From assembly GCF_001605725.1 (NCBI RefSeq), contig NZ_CP011530.1, forward strand, positions 1,984,001-2,048,000: DNA of 64,000 nucleotides, in the 5' to 3' direction. Position numbers and translations under genes: made by a program. The notes below the pieces were generated by a model, which did not search any database, was not told the DNA's origin, and was given only the letters and a program-made list of their open reading frames with translations. Shown piece after piece: positions 35,516-44,830 of the stretch (position 1 is the stretch's first letter; every line of letters begins with the position of its first letter). This DNA comes from Mycobacteroides immunogenum (GTDB taxonomy: Bacteria; Actinomycetota; Actinomycetes; Mycobacteriales; Mycobacteriaceae).

Positions 35516-36334
35516 ATGGGTGCTCTCGACCTCGTCGCCGACTGGCCGGTATCCACCGTCGCTGCCGCAGTGGTGTCACCCGAGGGCATTAGGGCCCAAA
35601 TAGGCCCTGTGGCGCAGCAATTCGCCCTCGCGTCGGTGACCAAGCCGCTCGTTGCCCGCGCCGCACAGGTGGCGTTGGAGGAAGGCGCCATCGACCTCGC
35701 GACTCCGGCGGGGCCCCCGGGCTCTACCGTCGAGCACCTGCTGGCGCATGCGTCGGGTCTGTCGCTGCTTTCCGAGGCCGTGATGGCCAAGCCGGGTGCC
35801 CGGCGGATCTACTCCAACTACGGGTTCGCTGTTCTTGCGCACACGATCGAGGCGGGTGCCACCATCGAGTTCGGTACATACCTGCGCGAGGCGGTGCTCG
35901 AACCGCTGGGCATGACCGGCACCACCCTGCCCGGGGGAGCCGACACGGCCGGGTACGGGGGCAGGTCCACAGTCGTGGACCTGGTGGCCTTCGCCGGTGA
36001 CCTGCTGCGCCCGCGCATCGTCAGCGCCGAGACGCATGAGCGCGCGACGCACGTCGTCTTTCCCGGGCTGGATGGGGTGCTACCCGGGTACGGGGTGCAG
36101 CGTCCCAATGACTGGGGTCTGGGCTTCGAGATCAAAGGAAGCAAGTTGCCGCACTGGACGGGTGCCGAGAACTCGCCTGCCACCTACGGCCACTTTGGTC
36201 AGGCCGGCACCTTCATCTGGGTGGATCCGGCCGTTGACCTGGCGCTCGTTGTGCTGACCGATAGGCCCTTCGACGGCTGGGCCAACCAGGTGTGGCCGCA
36301 GCTATCGGACGCCGTGCTGGCCGAATTCGGCTGA
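35516..36334 (+). CDS. Serine hydrolase, class C beta-lactamase/esterase fold
   Basis: The 272-residue protein starts at ATG 35516; the longer frame from 35060 runs antisense to mscR. Active-site motifs are SVTK (Ser-x-x-Lys), YSNYG (Tyr-x-Asn) and HFGQAG (third motif). It is compact and lacks a signal peptide, so it is more likely an esterase or DD-peptidase-like enzyme than a secreted beta-lactamase. It diverges from mscR with only 24 bases between. Confidence 0.88.
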   Translation: MGALDLVADWPVSTVAAAVVSPEGIRAQIGPVAQQFALASVTKPLVARAAQVALEEGAIDLATPAGPPGSTVEHLLAHASGLSLLSEAVMAKPGARRIYSNYGFAVLAHTIEAGATIEFGTYLREAVLEPLGMTGTTLPGGADTAGYGGRSTVVDLVAFAGDLLRPRIVSAETHERATHVVFPGLDGVLPGYGVQRPNDWGLGFEIKGSKLPHWTGAENSPATYGHFGQAGTFIWVDPAVDLALVVLTDRPFDGWANQVWPQLSDAVLAEFG

Positions 36335-36516
36335 GAAACAGGTCTCAAACTCTCAGGAAGCCGTTACCTCAAATTCGTCCCTAGGACTGGCGCAACACGC
36401 GCACCACAGGGCACAATGGTGTCACAAGGCACATTGATGTAATTCGGTAACACGCTCTGGAAGCTTCGCGAGTCGTTGGGGAAGACGTCCTCGTCGAAGA
36501 CAAAGGAGCACTACGA
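36335..36516 (+). promoter_or_regulatory. Leader/promoter region of the DUF3145 gene
   Basis: About 180 bases with no open gene. AAAGGAG near 36500-36506 is a strong ribosome binding site for the next start. No clear operator. Confidence 0.4.
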
Positions 36517-37050
36517 ATGCACGCGTCGCCTCAGTTCGCCGACTCGACAACCGGCGTGGTGTACATCCATGCCTCACCGGCTGCGGTATGCCCGCATGTC
36601 GAGTGGGCTTTAACGTCAACGCTGACGTCGGCTCCTTCGGCCCGTGGCCTGGAGACGCTCAAGCTGCGCTGGCAGGCCCAACCGGCCATGCCGGGACAGC
36701 TGCGCGCCGTCACCAACTGGGTCGGCCCGGTCGGTACCGGCGCACGCCTGGCCAACGCCCTGCGCTCATGGCCGGTGCTGCGTTTCGAGGTCACCGAGGA
36801 TGCCAGCGAGGGCGTGGACGGTCAGCGGTTCAGCCACGTCCCACAGCTGGGCATGTGGAGCGGGGCGACAAGCGCCAACGGCGACATCATGGTCAGCGAG
36901 ATGCGTCTGCGCGGGCTGATGGAATCGGACCCCGGCAGCATCACCTCCGAGCTCGACAACATGCTCGGCAGCGCATGGGATGACGCGCTGGAGCCGTACC
37001 GCAGCGGCGGTGACGGCGCCGAGGTGACCTGGCTGCGCGGAGTCGGCTAA
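36517..37050 (+). CDS. DUF3145 conserved mycobacterial protein
   Basis: The 177-residue protein starts at ATG 36517 with AAAGGAG upstream. It is soluble and matches DUF3145 by its opening (GVVYIHASPAAVCPHVEWAL) and WEVTWLRGVG-type end. The family is restricted to mycolata and found as a core single-copy gene. The biochemical role is unknown. Expression should be high judging by codon choice and the strong binding site. Confidence 0.85.
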   Translation: MHASPQFADSTTGVVYIHASPAAVCPHVEWALTSTLTSAPSARGLETLKLRWQAQPAMPGQLRAVTNWVGPVGTGARLANALRSWPVLRFEVTEDASEGVDGQRFSHVPQLGMWSGATSANGDIMVSEMRLRGLMESDPGSITSELDNMLGSAWDDALEPYRSGGDGAEVTWLRGVG

Positions 37051-37057
37051 GAACCCG

Positions 37058-37444
37058 TCAGCTCTTGTTGGCGTTACCGATCACACGGCTGACGAGGAAC
37101 GCGACGTAGGCGAGGCCGCCGAGGCTGCCCACGATGCGGGTACGCCGGAACGCCAGCGCCAGTCCGAGCAACAGCTCGGTGAAGCCGTTTTGGTACACCC
37201 AGCGGCGAGTGTCCTCCGGGAAGGCGACCTTGGAGATGGACTCGAACGGTTGGGGTGCGACGAAATGCGCGACACCCGTCGCTGCCAGGCCCGCGCCGCC
37301 TGCCCGGAATCCGAGGCGGATCAGGTTCGCGATGAGGACCGTAAGCCGCTCAAAAAGACTCGGGCCGACCTTTGTCGTCACGAGCGTCGCGGCCGGCTGA
37401 CCGTCGACAAGCAACTTGAGTGCCTTCTTACGCCGAAGTGCCAT
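37058..37444 (-). CDS. DoxX-like small membrane protein
   Basis: The 128-residue protein has a cytoplasmic N-terminal basic segment and three hydrophobic helices. The motif AHFVAPQPFESISKVAFPEDTRRWVYQNGFTELLLGLAL is common in DoxX-like membrane proteins, which may interact with quinones. Converges with the DUF3145 gene with seven bases between. Confidence 0.7.
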   Translation of the reverse strand: MALRRKKALKLLVDGQPAATLVTTKVGPSLFERLTVLIANLIRLGFRAGGAGLAATGVAHFVAPQPFESISKVAFPEDTRRWVYQNGFTELLLGLALAFRRTRIVGSLGGLAYVAFLVSRVIGNANKS

Positions 37445-37503
37445 TCCCCAGACTCCCTTGTCAATTATGTGAATGAAGCGTCACTGTAACAGTACGGGGA
37501 TAG

Positions 37504-38340
37504 CTAGGCGTCTGCTTGCCGCGCGGTGACGTCGATACCGAACGTCTCCACCAGGAAGCTCACGATCGCGGGCGTGACGCGTCGCGGCCAGAACCGCAGG
37601 GTGGCCAGGGTCCCTGCCGAAACTACCTGCGCACCAACGATATCGACAGCCAGACTGTGTGCGTCGGCCGCTGGATGCAGTGGGTCCGCCGTTAGCGAGA
37701 GAATCATGGTCGGCACATTCACCGAACGGCGCACCGCGCGGGGCGGCGCCATCCGGCCCACCAGCATGCCCCGCATGAATGCCGCCGATCGCGACGGCGG
37801 CGCGGTCAGGAAGGCGCGGATCAAGCCCAGCGTGGGCTGTTCGGTCTCGGGGAACGATCGGGCCACCGCACCGGCCAGCCAGACCAGCGGACGGCCGAGG
37901 GTGAAGATGGTGAGCCCTGCCGACCACAGATATCCGGCGGCGCCGATGCCGTGCTCCAGGAAGGGCCCCTCCAGCAGCAGGCCCGCCACACGCTCGGGGG
38001 CCAGCGCCGTGGCCTCGATGGAGATGTTTGCGCCGACCGAGGTGCCGCCGAGCACCGCGCGCTCGATGCCCAGGGCATCCAGGGCGCCGATGACCTGCCG
38101 GCCCAAGGCCTGCGAGTTGTACCGGTCGGGTTCCAGCGGGCGCTCATCGGCGGTGGTGCCCAACAGATCCAGGCAGATCACCCGGAAGCCGCGCGCGGCC
38201 AACTCCTTGGCCCACGCGTGTTCCAGGTAGTGCGAGGTGAGGAAGGCGTGGGATAGCACCACAACGCGATCCCCGGAACCGAACTGGCGATATGCCAGCC
38301 GGTGTCCGTCGACGGTAACCGTGTTGCCCGGTGTCTCCAT
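37504..38340 (-). CDS. Alpha/beta hydrolase, possibly lacking the catalytic His
   Basis: The 278-residue protein starts at ATG 38340 (GTG 38352 possible). It has the fold's oxyanion strand VVVLSHAFLTS, nucleophile elbow GGTSVGAN and acid DPLHPAADA. The final strand, where a GH motif is normal, reads TLATLRFWPRRVTP with no His. It may use another residue or be inactive. A 17-codon reading frame ends just before its start. Confidence 0.8.
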   Translation of the reverse strand: METPGNTVTVDGHRLAYRQFGSGDRVVVLSHAFLTSHYLEHAWAKELAARGFRVICLDLLGTTADERPLEPDRYNSQALGRQVIGALDALGIERAVLGGTSVGANISIEATALAPERVAGLLLEGPFLEHGIGAAGYLWSAGLTIFTLGRPLVWLAGAVARSFPETEQPTLGLIRAFLTAPPSRSAAFMRGMLVGRMAPPRAVRRSVNVPTMILSLTADPLHPAADAHSLAVDIVGAQVVSAGTLATLRFWPRRVTPAIVSFLVETFGIDVTARQADA

Positions 38341-38345
38341 GCGGT

Positions 38346-38399
38346 CTACCACGGGATGTTCTTGTGACGGCCAAAGTCGCCGATGTCGGATTCGGACAT
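38346..38399 (-). CDS. 17-residue micro-ORF upstream of the hydrolase
   Basis: ATG 38399 to TAG 38346 encodes MSESDIGDFGRHKNIPW. The end repeats the GRHKNIP that closes AccD6 at 39287, and the two share about 21 identical bases. It stops within reach of the hydrolase start. It is either a leader peptide, a real small protein, or the scar of a carboxyltransferase gene end. A palindrome AAACCG-TAG-CGGTTT (38404-38418) lies just upstream. Confidence 0.4.
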   Translation of the reverse strand: MSESDIGDFGRHKNIPW

Positions 38400-38540
38400 A
38401 GTCAAACCGTAGCGGTTTCCGTTGGTGGCGTGCGCATTTCTTTGCGGGGGGAGAGCGTGGCTGCTTCGGGCCGCCCAGCTAGTGCGCGGCCCGAAGCGCC
38501 ACGCGCCGACATCGGTTGGGCCAGTGAGGAAGCATGCCGG

Positions 38541-38783
38541 TCAGTCTCCGGTGATCTTTTCCTTGACGGACTCCACTGCCTCTTTGACCTTCTCGGCCGC
38601 GTCCTCGACGGTGTGCTTCACCTTCTCGGCAACGTCATCCAGGCCCTGCTTGAGCTTTGAAGCCGCCTGATCTGCCTGCCCCTCGGCCTGCAGATTCTCG
38701 TCGCCGAGGGCTGCGCCCGCCGCTTCCTTGGCCTGGCCGACCACTTCTTCGGCCTTGTTCGCGACATTATTCTCGACGCTCAT
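38541..38783 (-). CDS. CsbD-family small stress protein
   Basis: The 80-residue, highly charged protein has the CsbD pattern: VANKAEEVVGQAKEAAGAALGDENLQAEGQADQAASKLKQ, then amphipathic Lys/Glu helix repeats (KVKHTVEDAAEKVKEAVESVKEK). The family is induced by general stress in many bacteria. Role unknown. Confidence 0.88.
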   Translation of the reverse strand: MSVENNVANKAEEVVGQAKEAAGAALGDENLQAEGQADQAASKLKQGLDDVAEKVKHTVEDAAEKVKEAVESVKEKITGD

Positions 38784-38968
38784 TGCTTATCCCTTCTCGG
38801 TCCCTGATCCACTGTGCGGCTTCTGCCGAACTTCATCTCAGGGGAGGCGTCGATTCGGCACAACCACTGCAATCGCGGGGATTTTTGGGATCGGTAGCGC
38901 CGACGGCGTTCTGTACTTGCATGCAGATGACGCCATCGGGGCGGCACTCAAGAAGGGAAATCACGGAC

Positions 38969-39259
38969 ATGAAGATTGTGCCCGCAGCCATCCAGCAGCA
39001 CGTTGATCGCATCGACCGTCAGCAGAGCCTGTACTTCGGCATCGGCTCGGGATTGGTCGCGTTCTGGTCCATCTATCGCGTGTTCTGGTCGCTCTACCTG
39101 TCGGCCACTTACAGCTTTGTTTTCGGGTCGCTGATCTTCCCGATCGTGTTGTGGGGTGTGATCGGTACCGTCGCGGCCATCACGTCGGTCGCGTTCTTCA
39201 CGCGGTACAAGAGCGTCGACAACAACACGAATCAGCAGAACTCCCACGAGCAACTCTGA
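38969..39259 (+). CDS. Small two-helix membrane protein
   Basis: The 96-residue protein starts at ATG 38969 with AAGAAGGGA a little far upstream; longer frames are antisense to CsbD. It has two membrane helices (about 22-45 and 50-75) and a soluble Asn-rich tail (NNNTNQQNS). Unknown function. Confidence 0.6.
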   Translation: MKIVPAAIQQHVDRIDRQQSLYFGIGSGLVAFWSIYRVFWSLYLSATYSFVFGSLIFPIVLWGVIGTVAAITSVAFFTRYKSVDNNTNQQNSHEQL

Positions 39260-39286
39260 CCGAGGCGAGCCCGCCGCTGGAGGTGC

Positions 39287-40708
39287 TTACAGCGGGATGT
39301 TCTTGTGACGGCCGCGGCGCGAGGGTGCCTCGGCCAGGGCGCGGGTCAACACCGCGCGGGTCTGCGAGGGCTCGATTTCCTCGTCCACCACGCCGATCTC
39401 GATGGCGCGATCCACACCGCCGGCGATGCGCTCGTGCTCAAGGGCCAGCTCCTCGTGCAGCGCCTCGCGCTCCTCGGGGGCGGCGGCGGCCAGCTGCTTC
39501 TTGTGCAGGATGCCGACCGCGGCCTTGGCGCCCATTACGGCGACCTCGGCGTCCGGCCAGGCGAACACCTTGGTGGCGCCCAGTGAGCGCGAGTTCATGG
39601 CGATGTAGGCGCCGCCGTAGATCTTGCGGGTCACCAGCGTGACGCGCGGAACGGTGGCCTCACCGAACGCGTGCAGCAGTTTGGCACCACGGCGCACCAC
39701 GCCGCCCCATTCCTGGCCCACGCCGGGCAGGTAGCCGGGCACGTCCACGAGCACGATCAGCGGGATGCCGAAGGCGTTGCACAGGCGCACGAAACGTGCT
39801 GCCTTCTCGGCGCTTTCGGAGTTCAGGCAGCCGCCCAGGCGCAGCGGGTTGTTGGCCAGCACGCCGACGGTGCGGCCGGCCAGGCGGCCCAGGCCGATGA
39901 CCATGGAGGGGGCCCACTTGCCCTGGAATTCCTCGAACGGGTCGTCCCCGTCGAGCAGCGCGTTGACGATCGGGTGCACGTCGTAGGCGCGCTTGGCCGA
40001 CTCCGGGAGCAGCGCACGCAGATCGGTGTGATCGGCCTCGGCCCGGTTGCGGTCGAAAACGCCCTGCTGGCAGAAGAACCCGACCAGCTTGCGGCCACGG
40101 GCGTAGGCGTCCAGCTCATCGTCGGCGACGATGTGGCACACACCGGACTTCTTGTGGTGGGCTTCGGGGCCACCCAGGGTGGCCATGTCGACGTCCTCGC
40201 CGGTGACGCTGCGGACCACATCGGGTCCGGTGACGAATACGCGGCTCTCGGGCGCCATGATGATGACGTCGGTCAGCGCCGGGCCGTATGCGGCACCGCC
40301 GGCGGCGAATCCGACGACGACCGAGATCTGCGGGATGTAACCCGAGGCGCGGATCATGGCCTCGAAGACCAGCCCGACCGCGTGCAGGGCCGAAACCCCT
40401 TCGGCCAGACGGGCACCGCCGGAGTGCCAGATACCCACGATGGGGCTCTGCTCCTCGATGGCGGTGTCGTAGGCGTTGACGATGTGGCGGCAACCCTCGA
40501 CGCCCATGGCACCGCCCATCACGGTGCCGTCGGTGCAGAAGGCCACGGTCCTGACTCCGTTGACCGTGCCGGCGGCGGCCAGCACACCCGAGCGGTCACG
40601 CTCGTGCAGTAGCTCGACGCTGCCGTCGTCGAAGAAGGTGTTGAGCCGTAGGAGCGGATCGCGCGGATCGAGCGATTCGTCGATGGCCTCGGGAGCCAGG
40701 ATCGTCAT
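39287..40708 (-). CDS. accD6: Acyl-CoA carboxylase carboxyltransferase beta subunit
   Basis: This 473-residue beta subunit has oxyanion motifs HSGGARLAEGV and FAAGGAAYGPALTD in the N-terminal half and GVVRRGAKLLHAFGEA in the C-terminal half. It ends GRHKNIPL. AccD6 with AccA3 makes malonyl-CoA for FAS-II. It is last in the fabD-acpM-kasA operon, 30 bases after kasA. Confidence 0.95.
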   Translation of the reverse strand: MTILAPEAIDESLDPRDPLLRLNTFFDDGSVELLHERDRSGVLAAAGTVNGVRTVAFCTDGTVMGGAMGVEGCRHIVNAYDTAIEEQSPIVGIWHSGGARLAEGVSALHAVGLVFEAMIRASGYIPQISVVVGFAAGGAAYGPALTDVIIMAPESRVFVTGPDVVRSVTGEDVDMATLGGPEAHHKKSGVCHIVADDELDAYARGRKLVGFFCQQGVFDRNRAEADHTDLRALLPESAKRAYDVHPIVNALLDGDDPFEEFQGKWAPSMVIGLGRLAGRTVGVLANNPLRLGGCLNSESAEKAARFVRLCNAFGIPLIVLVDVPGYLPGVGQEWGGVVRRGAKLLHAFGEATVPRVTLVTRKIYGGAYIAMNSRSLGATKVFAWPDAEVAVMGAKAAVGILHKKQLAAAAPEEREALHEELALEHERIAGGVDRAIEIGVVDEEIEPSQTRAVLTRALAEAPSRRGRHKNIPL

Positions 40709-40738
40709 CTTGAGCCTCTCTAAATCGGATACTTGACT

Positions 40739-41992
40739 TCAGTACTTACCGAAGGCAAGCGCGACATTGTGCCCGCCGAATCCAAACGAGTTGTTGATCG
40801 CATACTTAAAATCCCCGTGACGAGGCTCGCCCGCAACGACATCCAGGTCGATTTCGGGATCAAGGTTGTCAAGATTGAGCGTCGGGGGGATAACACCGTC
40901 ACGCAGAGCCAGCACAGTAAGCACGGACTCCAACGCGCCGACGGCACCGATGGAGTGGCCGAGTGCTGACTTGGGCGCGTAGACCGCGGCATGCTGCACA
41001 CCGGCGACGTGAATCGCGTTGGCCTCGGCGACATCGCCGATCGGGGTGGCCGTGCCGTGGGCGTTGATGTGGTCAATGTCCTTGGGGGACAAGCCTGCTG
41101 TCTGAATGGCGCGGGTCATGGCCGCACCGGCGCGAACGCCGTCGGGGCCAGGAGCCACCATGTGGTACGCGTCGGAGGTGATACCGGCACCCATCACCCG
41201 GCCGATGATCTGTGCGCCACGGGCCTTGGCGTGCTCCTCGGTCTCGATGACCATCAGGGCACCGGCCTCGCCGAACACGAATCCGTCACGGTCCTTGTCG
41301 AACGGGCGAGAAGCCTTCTCCGGCTCATCATTTCGCGTCGACATGGCACGCATCATGGAGAACGCGGCGATCGGCAGGGCTTCGATCATGCCCTCGACAC
41401 CACCGCAGACGATCATGTCGGCATCGCCCATGACGATCTGGCGCCACGCGTGCGCGATGGCCTCGGAGCCGGAGGAACACGCCGACACCGGCGTGATGAC
41501 GCCCGCGCGGGCGCCAATCTCCAGGCCCACCACCGCGGCGGCACCGTTGGGCATGCACATCTGGACGGCGAGGGGCGAAACCTTGCGAATGCCATGCTCA
41601 TTCATGGTGTCGTAGGTTTCGACGATGCGCTCGCCACCGCCGAGCCCGGTACCGATGACGACGCCAAGGCGGTCCTTGTCGATGTCATCGGGCGTGCCGG
41701 CGTTCTGCCACACCTGACGGCCTACGTGCAGCGCCATCCGCTGCACGTAGGCCATCCGGCGAAGTTCCAACCGGGTCATGTGGTTGTCGATGGGCTCCTT
41801 GAGGTGCCCACCGATCCACACGGGCAGACCGAACTTCTCGACGAATTCGTCCTCGAGAACCTCGATACCGCTCTCCCCGGCGATCAATCCCTTCCACGTG
41901 CCCTCGATGTCAGGCGCGATAGAGGTCGTTGCGGCGAGAGCCGTCACAACGACATTGGGGAAGCCACCGTTGGCAGTGGAAGGGGTTGTCAC
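40739..41992 (-). CDS. kasA: Beta-ketoacyl-ACP synthase KasA
   Basis: The 417-residue elongating KAS starts at GTG 41992. The nucleophile Cys is in [15 protein letters not shown]; the two catalytic His are in [11 protein letters not shown] and [13 protein letters not shown]. It extends meromycolate chains with malonyl-AcpM and is the target of thiolactomycin-type drugs. In M. tuberculosis a second copy (kasB) sits next; here accD6 follows directly. Confidence 0.95.
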   Translation of the reverse strand: MTTPSTANGGFPNVVVTALAATTSIAPDIEGTWKGLIAGESGIEVLEDEFVEKFGLPVWIGGHLKEPIDNHMTRLELRRMAYVQRMALHVGRQVWQNAGTPDDIDKDRLGVVIGTGLGGGERIVETYDTMNEHGIRKVSPLAVQMCMPNGAAAVVGLEIGARAGVITPVSACSSGSEAIAHAWRQIVMGDADMIVCGGVEGMIEALPIAAFSMMRAMSTRNDEPEKASRPFDKDRDGFVFGEAGALMVIETEEHAKARGAQIIGRVMGAGITSDAYHMVAPGPDGVRAGAAMTRAIQTAGLSPKDIDHINAHGTATPIGDVAEANAIHVAGVQHAAVYAPKSALGHSIGAVGALESVLTVLALRDGVIPPTLNLDNLDPEIDLDVVAGEPRHGDFKYAINNSFGFGGHNVALAFGKY

Positions 41993-41997
41993 TGGTC

Positions 41998-42297
41998 CTA
42001 GCCCTCCAGCTGCGCGCGGATGTTGGCTGCGGCCTCGGGGTTTTCCTGCTCAAGCTTCTCGATGTAGTTCACGACGTCACCAACGGTGCGCAGGCCCGCC
42101 AGATCCTCGTCGGGGATCTTCACGCCGTACTTGTCCTCGGTCTGGACCGCGATCTCAACCATCGACAGCGAGTCGATGTCCAGGTCGTCAACGAACGACT
42201 TCTCGAGGGTGACCTCGGAAGGCTCGATACCGGTGACCTCTTCGATGATCTCGGCGAGACCGGCGACGATGCGATCTTTTTCTTCTGCGGTGGCCAC
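41998..42297 (-). CDS. acpM: Meromycolate acyl carrier protein
   Basis: The 99-residue acyl carrier protein has the phosphopantetheine Ser in [10 protein letters not shown] and a long C-terminal tail ([20 protein letters not shown]) typical of AcpM. It carries the growing mero-chain in FAS-II. It lies 5 bases before kasA. Confidence 0.96.
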   Translation of the reverse strand: MATAEEKDRIVAGLAEIIEEVTGIEPSEVTLEKSFVDDLDIDSLSMVEIAVQTEDKYGVKIPDEDLAGLRTVGDVVNYIEKLEQENPEAAANIRAQLEG

Positions 42298-42421
42298 TCG
42301 GTGGCTCCCTTCGGTGTTATGGACTGCGGATGCAGCCCTGGGGTGAACTCTGTTTTGTGGAACTGGACGAGAGGGCGGCTTTGCCCGCCCATCCGGGGTA
42401 CTACTTTTTGGTGTTGGCCGC
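42298..42421 (-). other. fabD-acpM intergenic region with hairpin
   Basis: A hairpin GGGCGG-CTTTGC-CCGCCC (42373-42390) occupies the space between fabD and acpM. It may raise acpM expression relative to fabD by RNA processing or partial termination; it has no T tract on the minus strand. Confidence 0.35.
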
Positions 42422-43342
42422 TTACAGCTCGGCCAGGGCGTCTAAGTCTTCGACGGTCTTGAGGGCGTGGTTTGTGACGCCGCGCATCTCACGCTTGGCG
42501 ATGCCGGCCAGCGCGCCCGAGGGCGGCAGTTCGACAACGGCTTGTACATCTGCGGTCTTGAAGTACTCGGTGCACAGATCCCAGCGCACCGGGGAGGTGA
42601 GCTGGTTGACCAGCTTGTCCATGGCGTCGACACCGGAGGTGACGGGGGTGCCATCGAAGTTGGACAACAGGGTGGTGATCGGCTCGGCCGGCAGGATCGC
42701 GGCGGCAGCGGCGGCGTAGGCCTCCTGCGCGGGGGCCATGAAGTGGGTGTGGAAGGCGCCGGCGGTGGCCAGCTGGCGCACGCGCGCCTTGGCCGGGGGA
42801 TCCTCGGCCAGCTTCTCCAGGGACGTGACGCGGCCGGCGGCGACGATCTGCCCGACGGCGTTGCGGTTGGCGGGGATCAGCTCGAGGGCTTCCAGGCGCT
42901 CAAGCACCTCGGCCTCGTCGCCACCCAGTACGGCGGCCATACCGGTGGGGTCCAGTGCGCACGCCTTGGCCATTTCGGCGCCACGGGTGGCGGCCAGGAC
43001 GATGGCGTCGTCGGCGGAGATGACCCCGGCGATGGCGTAGGCGGCGATCTCGCCCACCGAGTGGCCGGCGACGATGACTTCGCCGCTGGCGGTCTTCTCG
43101 TTGAGGTGGCCGCGCTTGGTCAGCTCGTCATAGGCCAGCAGGGTCAGTGCGACCACCAGCGGCTGGGTGATGGAGGTATCGGTGATCTCCTCGGCGGTGG
43201 CGGTGGTTCCGAGGCGCACCAGATCGAGTCCGCTGGCCTTCGACCACTGCTCAACCTGATCCTTGACACCGGGCAGTTCGAGCCACGATGTCAGCATGCC
43301 GGGAGTCTGGGATCCCTGTCCGGGAGCGAGCAGCGCAATCAC
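42422..43342 (-). CDS. fabD: Malonyl-CoA:AcpM acyltransferase
   Basis: The 306-residue protein starts at GTG 43342. It opens with ALLAPGQGSQTPGM, has the catalytic Ser in VAGHSVGEIAAYA and the His in AGAFHTHFM. It loads malonyl onto AcpM. First gene of the FAS-II operon. Confidence 0.95.
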   Translation of the reverse strand: MIALLAPGQGSQTPGMLTSWLELPGVKDQVEQWSKASGLDLVRLGTTATAEEITDTSITQPLVVALTLLAYDELTKRGHLNEKTASGEVIVAGHSVGEIAAYAIAGVISADDAIVLAATRGAEMAKACALDPTGMAAVLGGDEAEVLERLEALELIPANRNAVGQIVAAGRVTSLEKLAEDPPAKARVRQLATAGAFHTHFMAPAQEAYAAAAAAILPAEPITTLLSNFDGTPVTSGVDAMDKLVNQLTSPVRWDLCTEYFKTADVQAVVELPPSGALAGIAKREMRGVTNHALKTVEDLDALAEL

Positions 43343-43407
43343 GTGTTTAAGAGAACACTGTGAAGGGCCCTTCGCGCCGTGTAAGAGAAAATGAATCTTG
43401 TCTTAAG

Positions 43408-43438
43408 TATTTGTGGGATGCCTACAAAAAGGCATCCA
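43408..43438. promoter_or_regulatory. Inverted repeats in the fabD operon promoter region
   Basis: TTTGT (43410-43414) and ACAAA (43424-43428) form an inverted repeat with a 9-base spacer; overlapping it, GGATGCC (43416-43422) pairs GGCATCC (43431-43437). The position upstream of fabD and next to mabR makes it a candidate MabR operator. Confidence 0.5.
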
Positions 43439-43501
43439 ATGCGACCCGATCTATACCGTCCCGAAATGTGGGACCTCGCAGGTGACCGGCCGGTAGCCTT
43501 T

Positions 43502-44782
43502 CTAAGTCTTGATTACATTAATCGTGACGGGTGTTACTCCTGGTTCAGGAGTGAAGGCGTCGGCATGGTCCTGAGCCAGTCTCCCGACGGTTGCCGCGAC
43601 TCGCAACACATAGGCATCACGCGGGGACGTTGGGTCCCTTCCGGTGAAATCGGTGATTCGCTTGAGTCGATAACGGACGGTGTTCGGGTGAACAAACAGT
43701 GCCCGCGCGCACGCCTCGATGGCGCCGCCGGAATCTAAGTACGCGTCGAGTGTTTCTGTGAGCGCCGGGCCGGCGTCGGCCAGCGGGCGCATCACTTCGG
43801 TGTTGAGCGCCGCGATGGCGGCCTTGTCGCCCAACAGGGCCCGCTCGGGCAACAGCTCGCGCGACGAGACGGGACGCGGCGCGCCGCGCCATCCCGAGAC
43901 CGCGTCCATGCCGGAGAGCGCCTCCACCGCGCTGGTGTGCGACGCACCCAGGGTTCGGGCGGTAGGGCCCACCACGACGGGGCCGTCGGAGAAGACCTTG
44001 ATCAGGTCGGCCAGGAACTTGTCGTGCGCGGTGATGGGCCCCGACACGATGGTCAACAGCCGGGTGCCCTGGATGACGGCCAGCGCCGCGCGGCCGTGCC
44101 GCTGCGCCACCTCGTGCACCAACGTTGTTGCGGTGGCGATGACTTCCGGCCGGGGAGTCCCCACAATGACGGTCGCCGGTGCGGTGGTGTCCCAGTTCAG
44201 GGCCGCCGCCCGCGACAGCATGTCCGGTCCGGTGTCACCGCGCACCACCGCGTCGACCACCGTCGCCTCCAGGCGCGAATCCCAGGCGCCCCGCGTCTCG
44301 GCGGCCTCCGCGTAGGCGCTGGCGGCGCCAAAGGCCAGGTCGCGGCTGTAACGCAGGATGCCTTCGGTCAGCGTCACCAGTTGCTCGTCATTGCGGGCGA
44401 GCAGGGGCAGCACCTCTTCGAAGAACTCCATCGCGGTGCGGACCATGTCGACGGAGTGGCGCAGCGCGATGCGCTTGGCCAGATCCTGCGGCACCACCTC
44501 AAAGGCCTGCATGGTGAAGCCGACGGTGCCCTCCGGGTCGCGGATCCACTCGACGAAGTTGTTGATCGCGGTTTGAACCACCAGCGCGACGCTGGAGCGC
44601 TGCGAGGCCTCCAGGTCGGTGAAGAACGGCAGCCGGTCCTCCATGACGTGCACGGCCTCGGTGGACAGGCGCCCGGAGTACTGCTTGATCCGGTGCAGCA
44701 GCGCCTCGGGGACCTCGGCGCGCTCCCGGGGCTTGCGCGCGGCACGAAACCCGCGGGGAGAGGTGGCCGGATTGTCGGGCAT
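43502..44782 (-). CDS. mabR: PucR/CdaR-type regulator of FAS-II
   Basis: The 426-residue protein has the C-terminal PucR-type helix-turn-helix (YLDSGGAIEACARALFVHPNTVRYRLKRITDFTGRDP), an N-terminal helical region and a GGDEF-like central fold without catalytic motifs. Its position directly upstream of fabD is that of M. tuberculosis MabR (Rv2242), which controls the FAS-II operon in response to acyl-CoA. Confidence 0.92.
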   Translation of the reverse strand: MPDNPATSPRGFRAARKPRERAEVPEALLHRIKQYSGRLSTEAVHVMEDRLPFFTDLEASQRSSVALVVQTAINNFVEWIRDPEGTVGFTMQAFEVVPQDLAKRIALRHSVDMVRTAMEFFEEVLPLLARNDEQLVTLTEGILRYSRDLAFGAASAYAEAAETRGAWDSRLEATVVDAVVRGDTGPDMLSRAAALNWDTTAPATVIVGTPRPEVIATATTLVHEVAQRHGRAALAVIQGTRLLTIVSGPITAHDKFLADLIKVFSDGPVVVGPTARTLGASHTSAVEALSGMDAVSGWRGAPRPVSSRELLPERALLGDKAAIAALNTEVMRPLADAGPALTETLDAYLDSGGAIEACARALFVHPNTVRYRLKRITDFTGRDPTSPRDAYVLRVAATVGRLAQDHADAFTPEPGVTPVTINVIKT

Positions 44783-44830
44783 GTCTAAAAGATACCCGCG
44801 ATTCCTAGTGAGAAACCGCCAAATACTGAG

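Noticed and set aside
42467..43363. Plus-strand frame of 298 codons
   Set aside because: Antisense shadow of fabD with a Gly-rich, unstructured translation.
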